Shown here piece by piece: positions 18,358 to 25,514 of a DNA stretch of 64,000 nt. The stretch spans positions 248,001 to 312,000 of the forward strand of contig NZ_CP195303.1 of assembly GCF_051245535.1 (NCBI RefSeq). Direction: 5' to 3'. Source of the DNA: Micavibrio aeruginosavorus_D (GTDB taxonomy: Bacteria; Pseudomonadota; Alphaproteobacteria; Micavibrionales; Micavibrionaceae). Under the pieces are notes generated by a model that did not search any database, was not told the DNA's origin, and saw only the letters and a list, made by a program, of their open reading frames with translations. The first letter of the stretch is position 1. Each line of letters opens with the position of its first letter. The position numbers and the translations under genes are program-made.

Positions 18358-19863
18358 ATGGGACAAAATCCAGCACAGAATTCTGAAGCGACCGTAACCA
18401 CAGCCGGGAACCCCCGTCTGGCGAAACAGGTGAAGCTGGATGCCCTGAAGGCCGCCGGGATCGACCCGTATCCGCACGTTTTCCCGCGCACCCATCAAAA
18501 TGGGACGCTGCAGGACATGTATAAAGACCTGCCGAATGGCACGGAAACCGATGACCATGTGGCCGTCGCCGGTCGGATCATGGCGATCCGCAACAATGGC
18601 ATGTTCCTTGACCTGATGGACCCGAGCGGGAAAATGCAGGTCTTCTGCCACAAGGACTCGATGTCGGAAGACGCGTTGTCGATCCTCGATTATTTCGATA
18701 TTGGCGACATTATCGGGGCCGAAGGCACCGTGCGCCGCACCCCGCGCGGGGAATTGTCCGTCCGGGCGAAAAAGGTCACCATGCTGACCAAATCGCTGAT
18801 GCCGCTGCCGGAGAAATATCACGGCCTGACCGATGTTGAGCAGCGTTACCGCCAGCGTTATCTGGACCTGATCATGAATGATGAAAGCCGTCAGAAACTG
18901 CTGATGCGCTCCACAATCATCTCCACCATCCGTAAATTCATGGAAGAACAGGGCGCGATCGAGGTTGAAACCCCGATGATGCACCCGATTTTGGGCGGCG
19001 CATCGGCGAAACCGTTCGTGACGCACCATAATGCGCTGGATGCCGATTTCTTCCTGCGCATAGCGCCGGAGCTGTATCTGAAACGCCTGATCGTTGGTGG
19101 TCTGGCTGATGCGGTGTTTGAAATCAACCGCAATTTCCGGAACGAAGGGATTTCCTATAAACATAATCCCGAATTCACGATGATTGAATCCTACCACGCG
19201 TATAAAGACTATTACGACGTGATGGATCTGATCGAGAAACTGGTTCAGGCCGTGGCCATGGCCGTACACGGTACTCTGGAAATCCAATTCCAAGGGAACA
19301 CCATCAATCTGGGCAGCCCGTGGGCGCGCAAGGGCATGGTTGAACTGGTACAGGAAGAAACCGGCATCGACTTCATGCCGATGGATGCAGCGCAAGCCCA
19401 TGCCGAAGCCAAAAAATTGGGCGTGCATGTCGATCCGAAAGCGAACTGGGGCCAAGTGGTCGAAACCATCTTTGGCGAGAAGGTGGAGGCTAAATTGATC
19501 CAGCCGATCCACGTGATTGACCACCCGCTGGATATTTCCCCGTTGTCCAAGGTTCACCGCAACAACCCGCGTCTGGTTGAGCGGTTTGAGAGCTATATCA
19601 ACGGCTGGGAAATGGCCAACGCCTTTACCGAGCTGAACGATCCGAAAATCCAGCATGACCGCTTTATGGATCAGGTGGCCCAGCGCGAAGGCGGAAACGA
19701 GGAAGCCATGATGGTGGACCACGATTTCGTCACCGCACTGGAATATGGCCTGCCGCCGACGGGGGGCTGGGGTATGGGCATCGACCGTCTGACCATGATC
19801 ATGACGGATTCCCACAATATCCGCGAAGTGATCGCGTTCCCGACGCTGAAACCAGAGAAATAA
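18358..19863 (+). CDS. lysS: Lysyl-tRNA synthetase, class II
   Basis: 501 residues from the ATG at 18358; upstream in-frame sequence is not conserved. The anticodon-binding OB fold comes first (VAVAGRIMAIRNNGMFLDLM), then motif 1 (EVETPMMHPILGGASAKPF), motif 2 (FEINRNFRNEGISYKHNPEF) and motif 3 (GWGMGIDRLTMIMTDSHNIR). It charges tRNA-Lys in the cytosol. Full length, with no gaps in the catalytic motifs. A terminator follows directly. Confidence 0.97.
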   Translation: MGQNPAQNSEATVTTAGNPRLAKQVKLDALKAAGIDPYPHVFPRTHQNGTLQDMYKDLPNGTETDDHVAVAGRIMAIRNNGMFLDLMDPSGKMQVFCHKDSMSEDALSILDYFDIGDIIGAEGTVRRTPRGELSVRAKKVTMLTKSLMPLPEKYHGLTDVEQRYRQRYLDLIMNDESRQKLLMRSTIISTIRKFMEEQGAIEVETPMMHPILGGASAKPFVTHHNALDADFFLRIAPELYLKRLIVGGLADAVFEINRNFRNEGISYKHNPEFTMIESYHAYKDYYDVMDLIEKLVQAVAMAVHGTLEIQFQGNTINLGSPWARKGMVELVQEETGIDFMPMDAAQAHAEAKKLGVHVDPKANWGQVVETIFGEKVEAKLIQPIHVIDHPLDISPLSKVHRNNPRLVERFESYINGWEMANAFTELNDPKIQHDRFMDQVAQREGGNEEAMMVDHDFVTALEYGLPPTGGWGMGIDRLTMIMTDSHNIREVIAFPTLKPEK

Positions 19864-19888
19864 GGGATCCAATCCCGATAGCGTTTAG

Positions 19889-19916
19889 AAAGGCGGCCAG
19901 AAATGGTCGCCTTTTT
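19889..19916 (+). terminator. Terminator of lysS
   Basis: 10-11-bp stem with one G-T pair, GAAA loop, T run 19912-19916. Confidence 0.85.
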
Positions 19917-19979
19917 ACGTATTCTTAGGAAATTCCACGTAGGGTCGGGGGAACTCTGCACGAAAGATGGGGTATGGGC

Positions 19980-20267
19980 ATGTCACATATGCCGACGTTA
20001 AAACACAATGATATGGTTGATATTCTGGCCCATGACGGATGGAAGTGCGTGGGTCAGACGGGAAGCCACGAACAATTCAAACACGAATCCAAGCCCAATG
20101 TGGTGACGGTCACCAATCATGGGCCGAAGGACATTCCCTGCGGGACAGTCCGTAATATTCTCAAAACGGCCGGACTGGACAATGTGCTGAAACAATTGCA
20201 ACACGGCGCATCCGTCAAACAACTCAGCAAGCAGATGGCCAAAGAGATGCGCGCGCATCTGGCATAA
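19980..20267 (+). CDS. hicA: HicA-family mRNA interferase toxin
   Basis: 95 residues from the ATG at 19980, which has GGGG 7-8 nt upstream; ATGs at 19974 and 19989 are alternatives. The dsRBD-like HicA fold is recognisable: MVDILAHDGWKCVGQTGSHE followed by QFKH, with the catalytic His in GSHEQF, then a strand and IPCGTVRNILKTAGL. HicA toxins cleave mRNA in a ribosome-independent way and are held inactive by HicB. The C-terminal tail (KQLSKQMAKEMRAHLA) is longer than in minimal HicA proteins. HicB follows after 11 bp. Confidence 0.85.
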   Translation: MSHMPTLKHNDMVDILAHDGWKCVGQTGSHEQFKHESKPNVVTVTNHGPKDIPCGTVRNILKTAGLDNVLKQLQHGASVKQLSKQMAKEMRAHLA

Positions 20268-20278
20268 GGAAACGAACC

Positions 20279-20584
20279 ATGAGCAAGTCCTATGTCGCGC
20301 TGATCCGCAAAGAAGACAGCACTGAATATTGGATCGATATTCCCGACGTGCCCGGTTGTGCGTCATGTGGCGAAACGGTTGAAGCCGCCATCTCCAATTT
20401 TGAGGACGCGCTGCAGTTTCACTTACAAGGCATGAAAGAATCGGGCGTGTTCCTGCAGGAACCGCGCTCAGTTCAGGATGTGCTGCACAGTGAAGAAGAC
20501 CCGTTCATCGAATCTTACATGGTGGAAATCGATGACATGACGCCGCATTTGAAGCTTAGCTTTTCACGCCTGTCCATTGCGTAA
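20279..20584 (+). CDS. hicB: HicB-family antitoxin, short form
   Basis: 101 residues. The N-terminal partial RNase H-like domain is typical of HicB (YWIDIPDVPGCASCGETVEA, then AISNFEDALQFHLQGM). After it I see no clear ribbon-helix-helix or helix-turn-helix DNA-binding segment, only an acidic tail (DPFIESYMVEIDDMTPHLK), so self-regulation through HicB itself is doubtful. It is 11 bp downstream of hicA and overlaps the convergent nitroreductase gene by 29 bp. Confidence 0.8.
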   Translation: MSKSYVALIRKEDSTEYWIDIPDVPGCASCGETVEAAISNFEDALQFHLQGMKESGVFLQEPRSVQDVLHSEEDPFIESYMVEIDDMTPHLKLSFSRLSIA

Positions 20585-21167
20585 CAACCGCATCCATCTC
20601 CGGGCGGGGGCGTTCTTCCGGAATTTCGGATGGTGTGCCGAGATAGATAAATCCGGCGACCTGATCCTGGTCTGTTTTTAACCCCAGCGCGGTGCGCACG
20701 GTGTCGTTGGTGGCATACCATTCGGTGACCCATTGCGCGCCAAATCCCATCATGGTCGCGGCCAGAATCAAATTCTGGCAGGCCGCGCCAGCGGACAGGA
20801 TTTGTTCCCACGCCGGAATTTTCCCGTCCCGCACATGGGACAGGACGGCGACAACCACGGGCGCGCGCAGGAGGCGTTCGGATTCCAGGTCCAGCTTGGC
20901 GGGTTCGGCATCCGGGTTGTCCTGTTTCCAGGCTTGGGCGAGGATTTTTCCGAAATCGGCGCGGGCATCCCCCGTAAAGGTGACAAACGACCATGGGGCC
21001 AGTTTGCCATGGTCGGGAACGCGGGCCGCAATTTGCAGAATGGTCGCCAGTTGCTGGTCATCCGGTCCCGGTGCGGCCAGCGTCTTGATCTTGCACGACC
21101 GGCGGCGCAACAGGAATTCGATCGCGTCGGGCTGCACGGTGGCGGGCTGTGGTGTGATGGCGGTCAT
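20556..21167 (-). CDS. Nitroreductase family FMN oxidoreductase, YdjA-like
   Basis: 203 residues. LLRRRSCKIKTLAAPGPD and AARVPDHGKLAPWSFVTF are the FMN-contacting segments seen in the small YdjA-type nitroreductases; AGAACQNLILAATMMGFGAQ is the second family block, and GFIYLGTPSEIPEERPRPE the third. Such enzymes use NAD(P)H to reduce nitro compounds or quinones; the natural substrate is unknown. Unusually, the second position of the R-R-S-x-R-x-F start is RRRSCKIK. Confidence 0.87.
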   Translation of the reverse strand: MTAITPQPATVQPDAIEFLLRRRSCKIKTLAAPGPDDQQLATILQIAARVPDHGKLAPWSFVTFTGDARADFGKILAQAWKQDNPDAEPAKLDLESERLLRAPVVVAVLSHVRDGKIPAWEQILSAGAACQNLILAATMMGFGAQWVTEWYATNDTVRTALGLKTDQDQVAGFIYLGTPSEIPEERPRPEMDAVVTQWTGVKS

Positions 21168-21254
21168 TCAACGCTTTCCTCTGGTCGGATGGGATAAAAT
21201 CGGCAAGAATAGGGGGCTATTCCTTGTGTCGGGCAATCATATACGTTGGCTTTG

Positions 21255-22034
21255 ATGAAATACAATCTCTTCGAAAATCCGTTTTTTCAGGATAAACGCC
21301 GTGTGGCTTTGCTGATTGCTGCTGGCGTTGCGCTGGGTGGTGTTGTGGCCGTGGCCACGATGCCCGATCCTGTGACGAACAAAAGCGCGGTCACGCAAAT
21401 GATGCAACCCGTACCCGCGGGCATGATGACGTTGCGGGGCGAAGGCAATTTGCCCGATCTGCATGTCGCGCAACAAAATGATGCTGTGTTAAAAGACATG
21501 GCGACGAATTTTGCGGCCACTGGTGCGGTGGATCTGTTGTCCAGTGTGAATGATCTGGACAATCGCATCATGGCGTTGCTGTTCCGTTGGGGCGGCGTTG
21601 ATACGGTCAATCCCGACAGCTATGGCGGCGGCATGGATGGGCGGATGGTGGCCTTCCTGCAAAAGGCCGGGCAAGTGCCTGCTGATGTGCGTCCCGATAT
21701 GGTGATTAAGGCGGATGAGATTGTGCGGCTGAACAAACGCTGGAACAATGGATTCAATCATTTTAAAACGCGCTTGTTGGCGCAAACGGCGGGGCCAGAG
21801 GTGTTTGATGGCCAAATTCGCTATGATGTGCGCAGTGACCGGCTGGATGTTGATGGCGGGTTGTCCCCGGCCTTTATGACGCGATTTTCTGAAACGGTGC
21901 GGACCAATCCGCAATCGGCGGCGATTATGGCGCAGTTTCTGGATTTCATTGATGCGACACGCGGGTTTGCCAATTTGTCGGAAACGGATCAGGACGCCAT
22001 CATGGCCCTGTCCGTCGGTAATCAGGGAGAGTAA
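21255..22034 (+). CDS. Membrane-anchored protein of unknown function
   Basis: 259 residues from the ATG at 21255; a TTG at 21246 in frame would add three residues, and neither has a good ribosome binding site. One transmembrane helix near the N-terminus (VALLIAAGVALGGVVAVA, about 17-34) is followed by a large soluble part that should be periplasmic. It contains WGGVDTVNPDSYGGGMDGR and acidic helices near the C-terminus. No family recognised. The next gene begins 2 bp after its stop, so the two are very likely co-expressed membrane proteins. Confidence 0.7.
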   Translation: MKYNLFENPFFQDKRRVALLIAAGVALGGVVAVATMPDPVTNKSAVTQMMQPVPAGMMTLRGEGNLPDLHVAQQNDAVLKDMATNFAATGAVDLLSSVNDLDNRIMALLFRWGGVDTVNPDSYGGGMDGRMVAFLQKAGQVPADVRPDMVIKADEIVRLNKRWNNGFNHFKTRLLAQTAGPEVFDGQIRYDVRSDRLDVDGGLSPAFMTRFSETVRTNPQSAAIMAQFLDFIDATRGFANLSETDQDAIMALSVGNQGE

Positions 22035-22036
22035 AT

Positions 22037-22300
22037 ATGCAGATTATTAAAGTCTGGTTGAAAATTACCGCCGTGCTGGCCGTGCTGGGCTGGTTCCTGC
22101 ATTGGGCCAGTCCGGATTTTGCCGCGTGGCTGGATGGGGTCTTTTCTAAAAAAGACAACCCGGTTGTCGTCGAGCTGGGGGTTCAGCAACCGCAACCCGC
22201 CGCGGAATCCATTCCGCCATCGGATGCGGGGGCCATTCGCGCGACCGAAAAAGACGACGCAAAACGCGTTCCGCGCGCGCCATACCACTTTAATCAATAA
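22037..22300 (+). CDS. Small single-pass membrane protein of unknown function
   Basis: 87 residues. The ATG at 22037 has GGGAGAG upstream, inside the end of the preceding gene. One hydrophobic helix (ITAVLAVLGWFLHWA) is followed by a Pro/Ala/Glu-rich, probably disordered tail. It is paired with the 21255-22034 gene. Unrecognised. Confidence 0.65.
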   Translation: MQIIKVWLKITAVLAVLGWFLHWASPDFAAWLDGVFSKKDNPVVVELGVQQPQPAAESIPPSDAGAIRATEKDDAKRVPRAPYHFNQ

Positions 22301-22313
22301 AAATAGTGCGGAA

Positions 22314-22994
22314 TTATTCTTCGGACCGTTCGGCCAGAACGTAACCCAGACCGCGCAGCGTGGCGATTTGCACATCGGCACCGGCATCGTCCAGCTTTTT
22401 ACGCAGGCGGTGGACCAACACCTCGATCGAATTTGATGATCCTTGTTCGCCATAGCTGTACAGGCGGCTTTCGATCAGCTCTTTGCTGACGACTTTGCCG
22501 CTGTTACGCATCAATTGTTCCAGCAGGTCAATTTCACGGCGGGTCAGTTTCATGGGCGCATTGATCACACTGGCCGTATGGGCGTTGGTGTCCAGCGCCA
22601 GATTGCCAACGGTGATGACGGCGTCCAGTGCCTGAGCCGGGCGGCGGAGCAGGGCGCGCACGCGGGCGGTTAATTCCGGCATTTCGAATGGTTTGGGCAG
22701 ATAATCATCCGCGCCCAGATCCAGTCCCTTGACCTTGTCATCCACGCCTTGGCGTGCGGTCAGGATCAGAACGGGGATGTTTTTATCGTGATTGCGAATT
22801 TTTTTGAGCAGGGTCAAACCATCCTGATCCGGGAGGCCCAGATCAGTGATGATCAGATCATAGCTTTGTGTGTGGACAAGGGCGAGGGCTTCATCCGCCG
22901 TATAGGCGCAATCGCTCTCATACCCCGCCTGGTGCAGGCCGGCGGCGATGAATTGGCTTAATAATTCGTCGTCTTCGATCAATAAAAGACGCAT
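22314..22994 (-). CDS. OmpR/PhoB-family response regulator
   Basis: 226 residues. The receiver domain shows the acidic pair (LLLIEDDELLS), the phospho-acceptor aspartate in YDLIITDLGLPDQDG, Thr in VLILTARQG and Lys in DDYLPKPFEMPEL. The C-terminal winged helix is typical (LTRREIDLLEQLMRN, then SIEVLVHRLRKKLDD and TLRGLGYVLAE). No histidine kinase gene is adjacent, so it is an orphan here. It follows the CBS-domain gene by 15 bp and is probably co-transcribed with it from a promoter near the Pho-box-like repeat at 23652-23669. Confidence 0.92.
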   Translation of the reverse strand: MRLLLIEDDELLSQFIAAGLHQAGYESDCAYTADEALALVHTQSYDLIITDLGLPDQDGLTLLKKIRNHDKNIPVLILTARQGVDDKVKGLDLGADDYLPKPFEMPELTARVRALLRRPAQALDAVITVGNLALDTNAHTASVINAPMKLTRREIDLLEQLMRNSGKVVSKELIESRLYSYGEQGSSNSIEVLVHRLRKKLDDAGADVQIATLRGLGYVLAERSEE

Positions 22995-23009
22995 AGATCT
23001 TTCTAACTA

Positions 23010-23504
23010 TCATGGGCGCGCCCCACCTACCGCACTGCCATCATCGGGGGAGAAGAATGAAAAACCAATCTTCTTCCGCATGGCGTTCAATTCGCGCGAT
23101 AGTTCCAGACGCAAAATATCATCGGACACTAATCCCAAAAACCGGCCATCTTGTTCGACCGGAATATAGGGCGATCCATTCTGGCATACTGTTTGGAAAA
23201 CGTCACGGCACGATTGATCGGCATCCACAGGGGCGGGGGCCACATTCATAACCTCGGTCAGCGGGGTTTTTTCGGCTTCTTTCCCGCTGCGCAAAACATT
23301 GCCCAGATAGCTGGCATAGGTAAAAATACCCACCAGATTGGCGCGATCCATCACGGCCACATATTGGGTTTTATAGCGGTACATCAAATCCAGCGCGTCC
23401 GCGGCAGAGGCATTTTGCTCTATCCTTGGGGTTATACTGGTCCGGATCAATTGCCCAACGGCTTTGCCGGGGCGGGTATTGGAAGACGGGGGTGTCTTAG
23501 ACAT
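23010..23504 (-). CDS. Tandem CBS-domain protein
   Basis: 164 residues. CBS 1: ITPRIEQNASAADALDLMYR, then QYVAVMDRANLVGIFT. CBS 2: VDADQSCRDVFQTVCQNGSP, then YIPVEQDGRFLGLVSDDIL. Paired CBS domains bind adenine nucleotides and gate partner proteins; no partner domain is fused here. The start at 23504 has a strong AGGAG site. It is the first gene of a likely two-gene operon with the response regulator. The physiological signal is unknown. Confidence 0.85.
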   Translation of the reverse strand: MSKTPPSSNTRPGKAVGQLIRTSITPRIEQNASAADALDLMYRYKTQYVAVMDRANLVGIFTYASYLGNVLRSGKEAEKTPLTEVMNVAPAPVDADQSCRDVFQTVCQNGSPYIPVEQDGRFLGLVSDDILRLELSRELNAMRKKIGFSFFSPDDGSAVGGARP

Positions 23505-23651
23505 TTAAATTCTCCTGTTTTCAATGAATTAAGGTTTTTCCAACACCTTTTTCATAATCTTTGTTTCTCCAATGATGCGGTGCCGAACTTACGGACGACT
23601 TACCGCCTTCGGAAAACAGGATTTTTTGAAAATATTTCCAGAAAAACAAAT

Positions 23652-23669
23652 CTGTCAGTTTTCTGTCAG
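23652..23669 (-). promoter_or_regulatory. Pho-box-like 7-4-7 direct repeat
   Basis: CTGTCAG-TTTT-CTGTCAG, a perfect heptamer repeat with 11-bp period. It lies about 150 bp ahead of the operon that encodes an OmpR/PhoB-family regulator. The E. coli Pho box has the same CTGTCAT-N4-CTGTCAT layout. Confidence 0.5.
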
Positions 23670-23794
23670 CTTGATCGGCGAAACTGGACTTACGGTCGGA
23701 TTGCCAAATGCCTGTATCGCCGCCAACCGCCCCTCTCTCTCCTCGGTGGCACACAGGTTAAACTCCGACCCCCACACTACCTGCACACACGTCT

Positions 23795-23825
23795 AAGCCC
23801 GGATCAGCCCCCCTGATCCGGGCTT
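23795..23825 (-). terminator. Hairpin terminator, probably of the aminopeptidase gene
   Basis: Perfect 13-bp stem (23795-23807 with 23813-23825) and a 5-nt C loop. It sits downstream of the minus-strand M29 gene. The T run is weak on either strand, so strand is uncertain. Confidence 0.6.
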
Positions 23826-23849
23826 CCTTCTTGTTTACGCGCATGTGTT

Positions 23850-23897
23850 GTCATCCCCGGCCAGTGCGGCGACAGCCGCGCCCCGAGCGGGGATGAC
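23850..23897. repeat. Palindromic repeat of the GTCATCCCC type
   Basis: It begins GTCATCCCC and ends GGGGATGAC with an internal GC-rich half-palindrome. It is related to the 34738-34854 copy (shared CCAGTG and GAGCGGGGAT blocks). Confidence 0.65.
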
Positions 23898-23911
23898 ATT
23901 GATGGAGAAAC

Positions 23912-25390
23912 TTACAATTTCGGATCGTAACTTTTCCAGTACGCCGGACGATCCTTGCGCGGAAGCGCGGCCCAGCCGCGATTGAGAACGTCATATTGTG
24001 GAGCGATCCACAATCCGTTCTCCATCACCTTGCGCCCGTCGAGATAGATGATCCCGTCTTTGCCATACAGCATCGTGGTGATGTCCCAGTGCAGTTTACT
24101 GCGCCCACCATTATCGACCTTCACTTTCGTGCCCTGATATTCCGTGTAGGAATAAGGGCGGCCCAGCGCCAGGTGGAACGACCCGCCGATTTTTTCGACC
24201 AGCAAGCCATTGGCCACATGCTGTTTCAAATGCGGATTGGTGCCGATGCCCAATTCCCCCACGAACCGCGCGCCGTCATCCATTTCAACGGCGCGTTTAA
24301 AGGCCTCCAGCCCCGTCTTCGCCTCGTATTTGACCAGCTCGCCATTCTTGAACTCCATGGTCAGATCTTCGATCAATGCACCGCCATGGGTGAATTTTCC
24401 CTTGGCAACGACAATGCCGTTGACGCTGTTCTTGCGCGGGGCGCTGAAAATCTCCGACCCCGGTACGTTTTTGGCGATCAGGCTGTTGCAGAATGTGAAA
24501 TGCGACCCATCATCATCCACCAATTCCATCGAAACATCGGTGCCATCATTGTTGGTGATGCGGACATGGGTGGCGGTGTTGAATTCCTGAATCAGTTTTA
24601 AATGCGCGTCGCTGATCGCGTCCCACGGCTGGTCGCACATTTCAAAAAACAATTTGATGTAATCGTTGTACGGAATGCCATCGATCTTTGAATCGTTTTC
24701 GGTCGGAATGCAGGTCAGGGTGTAAAACACCTCACCCGTTCCGGATTTTTGGAAGAATAAGGCGGTTTCGTTGTCGTAAATTTTCGCTTTGTCCGGATTG
24801 GCGTGAACAATTTTACGGTTTGGCGTATTGGCGCGGACGATCATGCTTTTATTCACGCCATCCACCATCGCCATGTAGTCGGCCCCAAGGGCCTTGACCC
24901 CTTCCGGTGTGGCATGATTGACCAGCAGGGCATGGAAATCGCTGTCCTGAAAATAAACGCTGAACGGCACTTTATCGCGCAGGCACCATTGCACCAGATA
25001 CGGGCCAATCGCACGTGACGTATCGCCCAGCCGCATGGTCACGATGTCATTGTTGCCCGGTTTGCCGTTATAAAGTTTTTTGGCCAGTGACAGGTTCAAT
25101 TTGTCTTCCACCGGCGGCGCGGTGAAGGTGGCCCACCCTCCTGCTTGCATATCTTTCAAATCCGCGCGGAACGATGATTCATGTTCCAATCCCGCCGCAA
25201 CGATATAGGCCAGCCGCTGCATATCGCTGAGCGTGGACAGCAAGGCGTCGGCATCGGTGCGTTTATAACTCTGGTCAATCCGGGGCAGCAGGGCCGCGGC
25301 CTCGGCTTTCCACAATGACGATCCTTTGGCCAAGGCCTTGATGGTTTTAATCTGGTCTTTGTAATACGGGCCCAGCGACTGGATCTTCAT
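23912..25390 (-). CDS. M29-family (AmpS/AmpT-type) metallo-aminopeptidase
   Basis: 492 residues. Landmarks of thermophilic-type M29 aminopeptidases are present: GSEIFSAPRKNSVNG (metal-ligand Glu and active-site loop), ARFVGELGIGTNP with a ligand Glu, IGGSFHLALG, and SKLHWDIT near the C-terminus. M29 enzymes use two divalent metals to remove N-terminal residues; they are cytosolic and form dimers. No signal peptide. This protein is longer than the usual 400-415 residues because of an N-terminal extension of about 80 residues. The start at 25390 has GGGAG upstream. Confidence 0.82.
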   Translation of the reverse strand: MKIQSLGPYYKDQIKTIKALAKGSSLWKAEAAALLPRIDQSYKRTDADALLSTLSDMQRLAYIVAAGLEHESSFRADLKDMQAGGWATFTAPPVEDKLNLSLAKKLYNGKPGNNDIVTMRLGDTSRAIGPYLVQWCLRDKVPFSVYFQDSDFHALLVNHATPEGVKALGADYMAMVDGVNKSMIVRANTPNRKIVHANPDKAKIYDNETALFFQKSGTGEVFYTLTCIPTENDSKIDGIPYNDYIKLFFEMCDQPWDAISDAHLKLIQEFNTATHVRITNNDGTDVSMELVDDDGSHFTFCNSLIAKNVPGSEIFSAPRKNSVNGIVVAKGKFTHGGALIEDLTMEFKNGELVKYEAKTGLEAFKRAVEMDDGARFVGELGIGTNPHLKQHVANGLLVEKIGGSFHLALGRPYSYTEYQGTKVKVDNGGRSKLHWDITTMLYGKDGIIYLDGRKVMENGLWIAPQYDVLNRGWAALPRKDRPAYWKSYDPKL

Positions 25391-25479
25391 GGCGGATAAA
25401 CTCCCTAACAGTGTGTTGGGGGGATTTTAGGCGGTTTTTCACCGTCCGTGCAAATGGCGAAAAAACCTGCTTGTTTCAT

Positions 25480-25510
25480 TTGAGTTTCCGGTTTGTTCCC
25501 CCTATATAAT
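25480..25510 (+). promoter_or_regulatory. Promoter overlapping the uvrB start region
   Basis: TTGAGT (25480-25485), 17-bp spacer, TATATAAT (25503-25510). Transcription would begin around 25515-25517, at the second uvrB ATG, predicting a leaderless mRNA. Confidence 0.45.
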
Positions 25511-25514
25511 GCGT

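Larger units (their letters stand above)
23505..23911. other. Intergenic region of 407 bp
   Basis: It holds, from left to right, the leader of the CBS-domain gene, a Pho-box-like direct repeat (23652-23669), a terminator hairpin (23795-23825) and a palindromic repeat (23850-23897). Short open frames here have no ribosome binding site and I do not call a gene. Confidence 0.6.

Noticed and set aside
23521..23754. 77-codon minus-strand frame ahead of the CBS gene
   Set aside because: It would cover the Pho-box-like repeat and promoter region and has no ribosome site.
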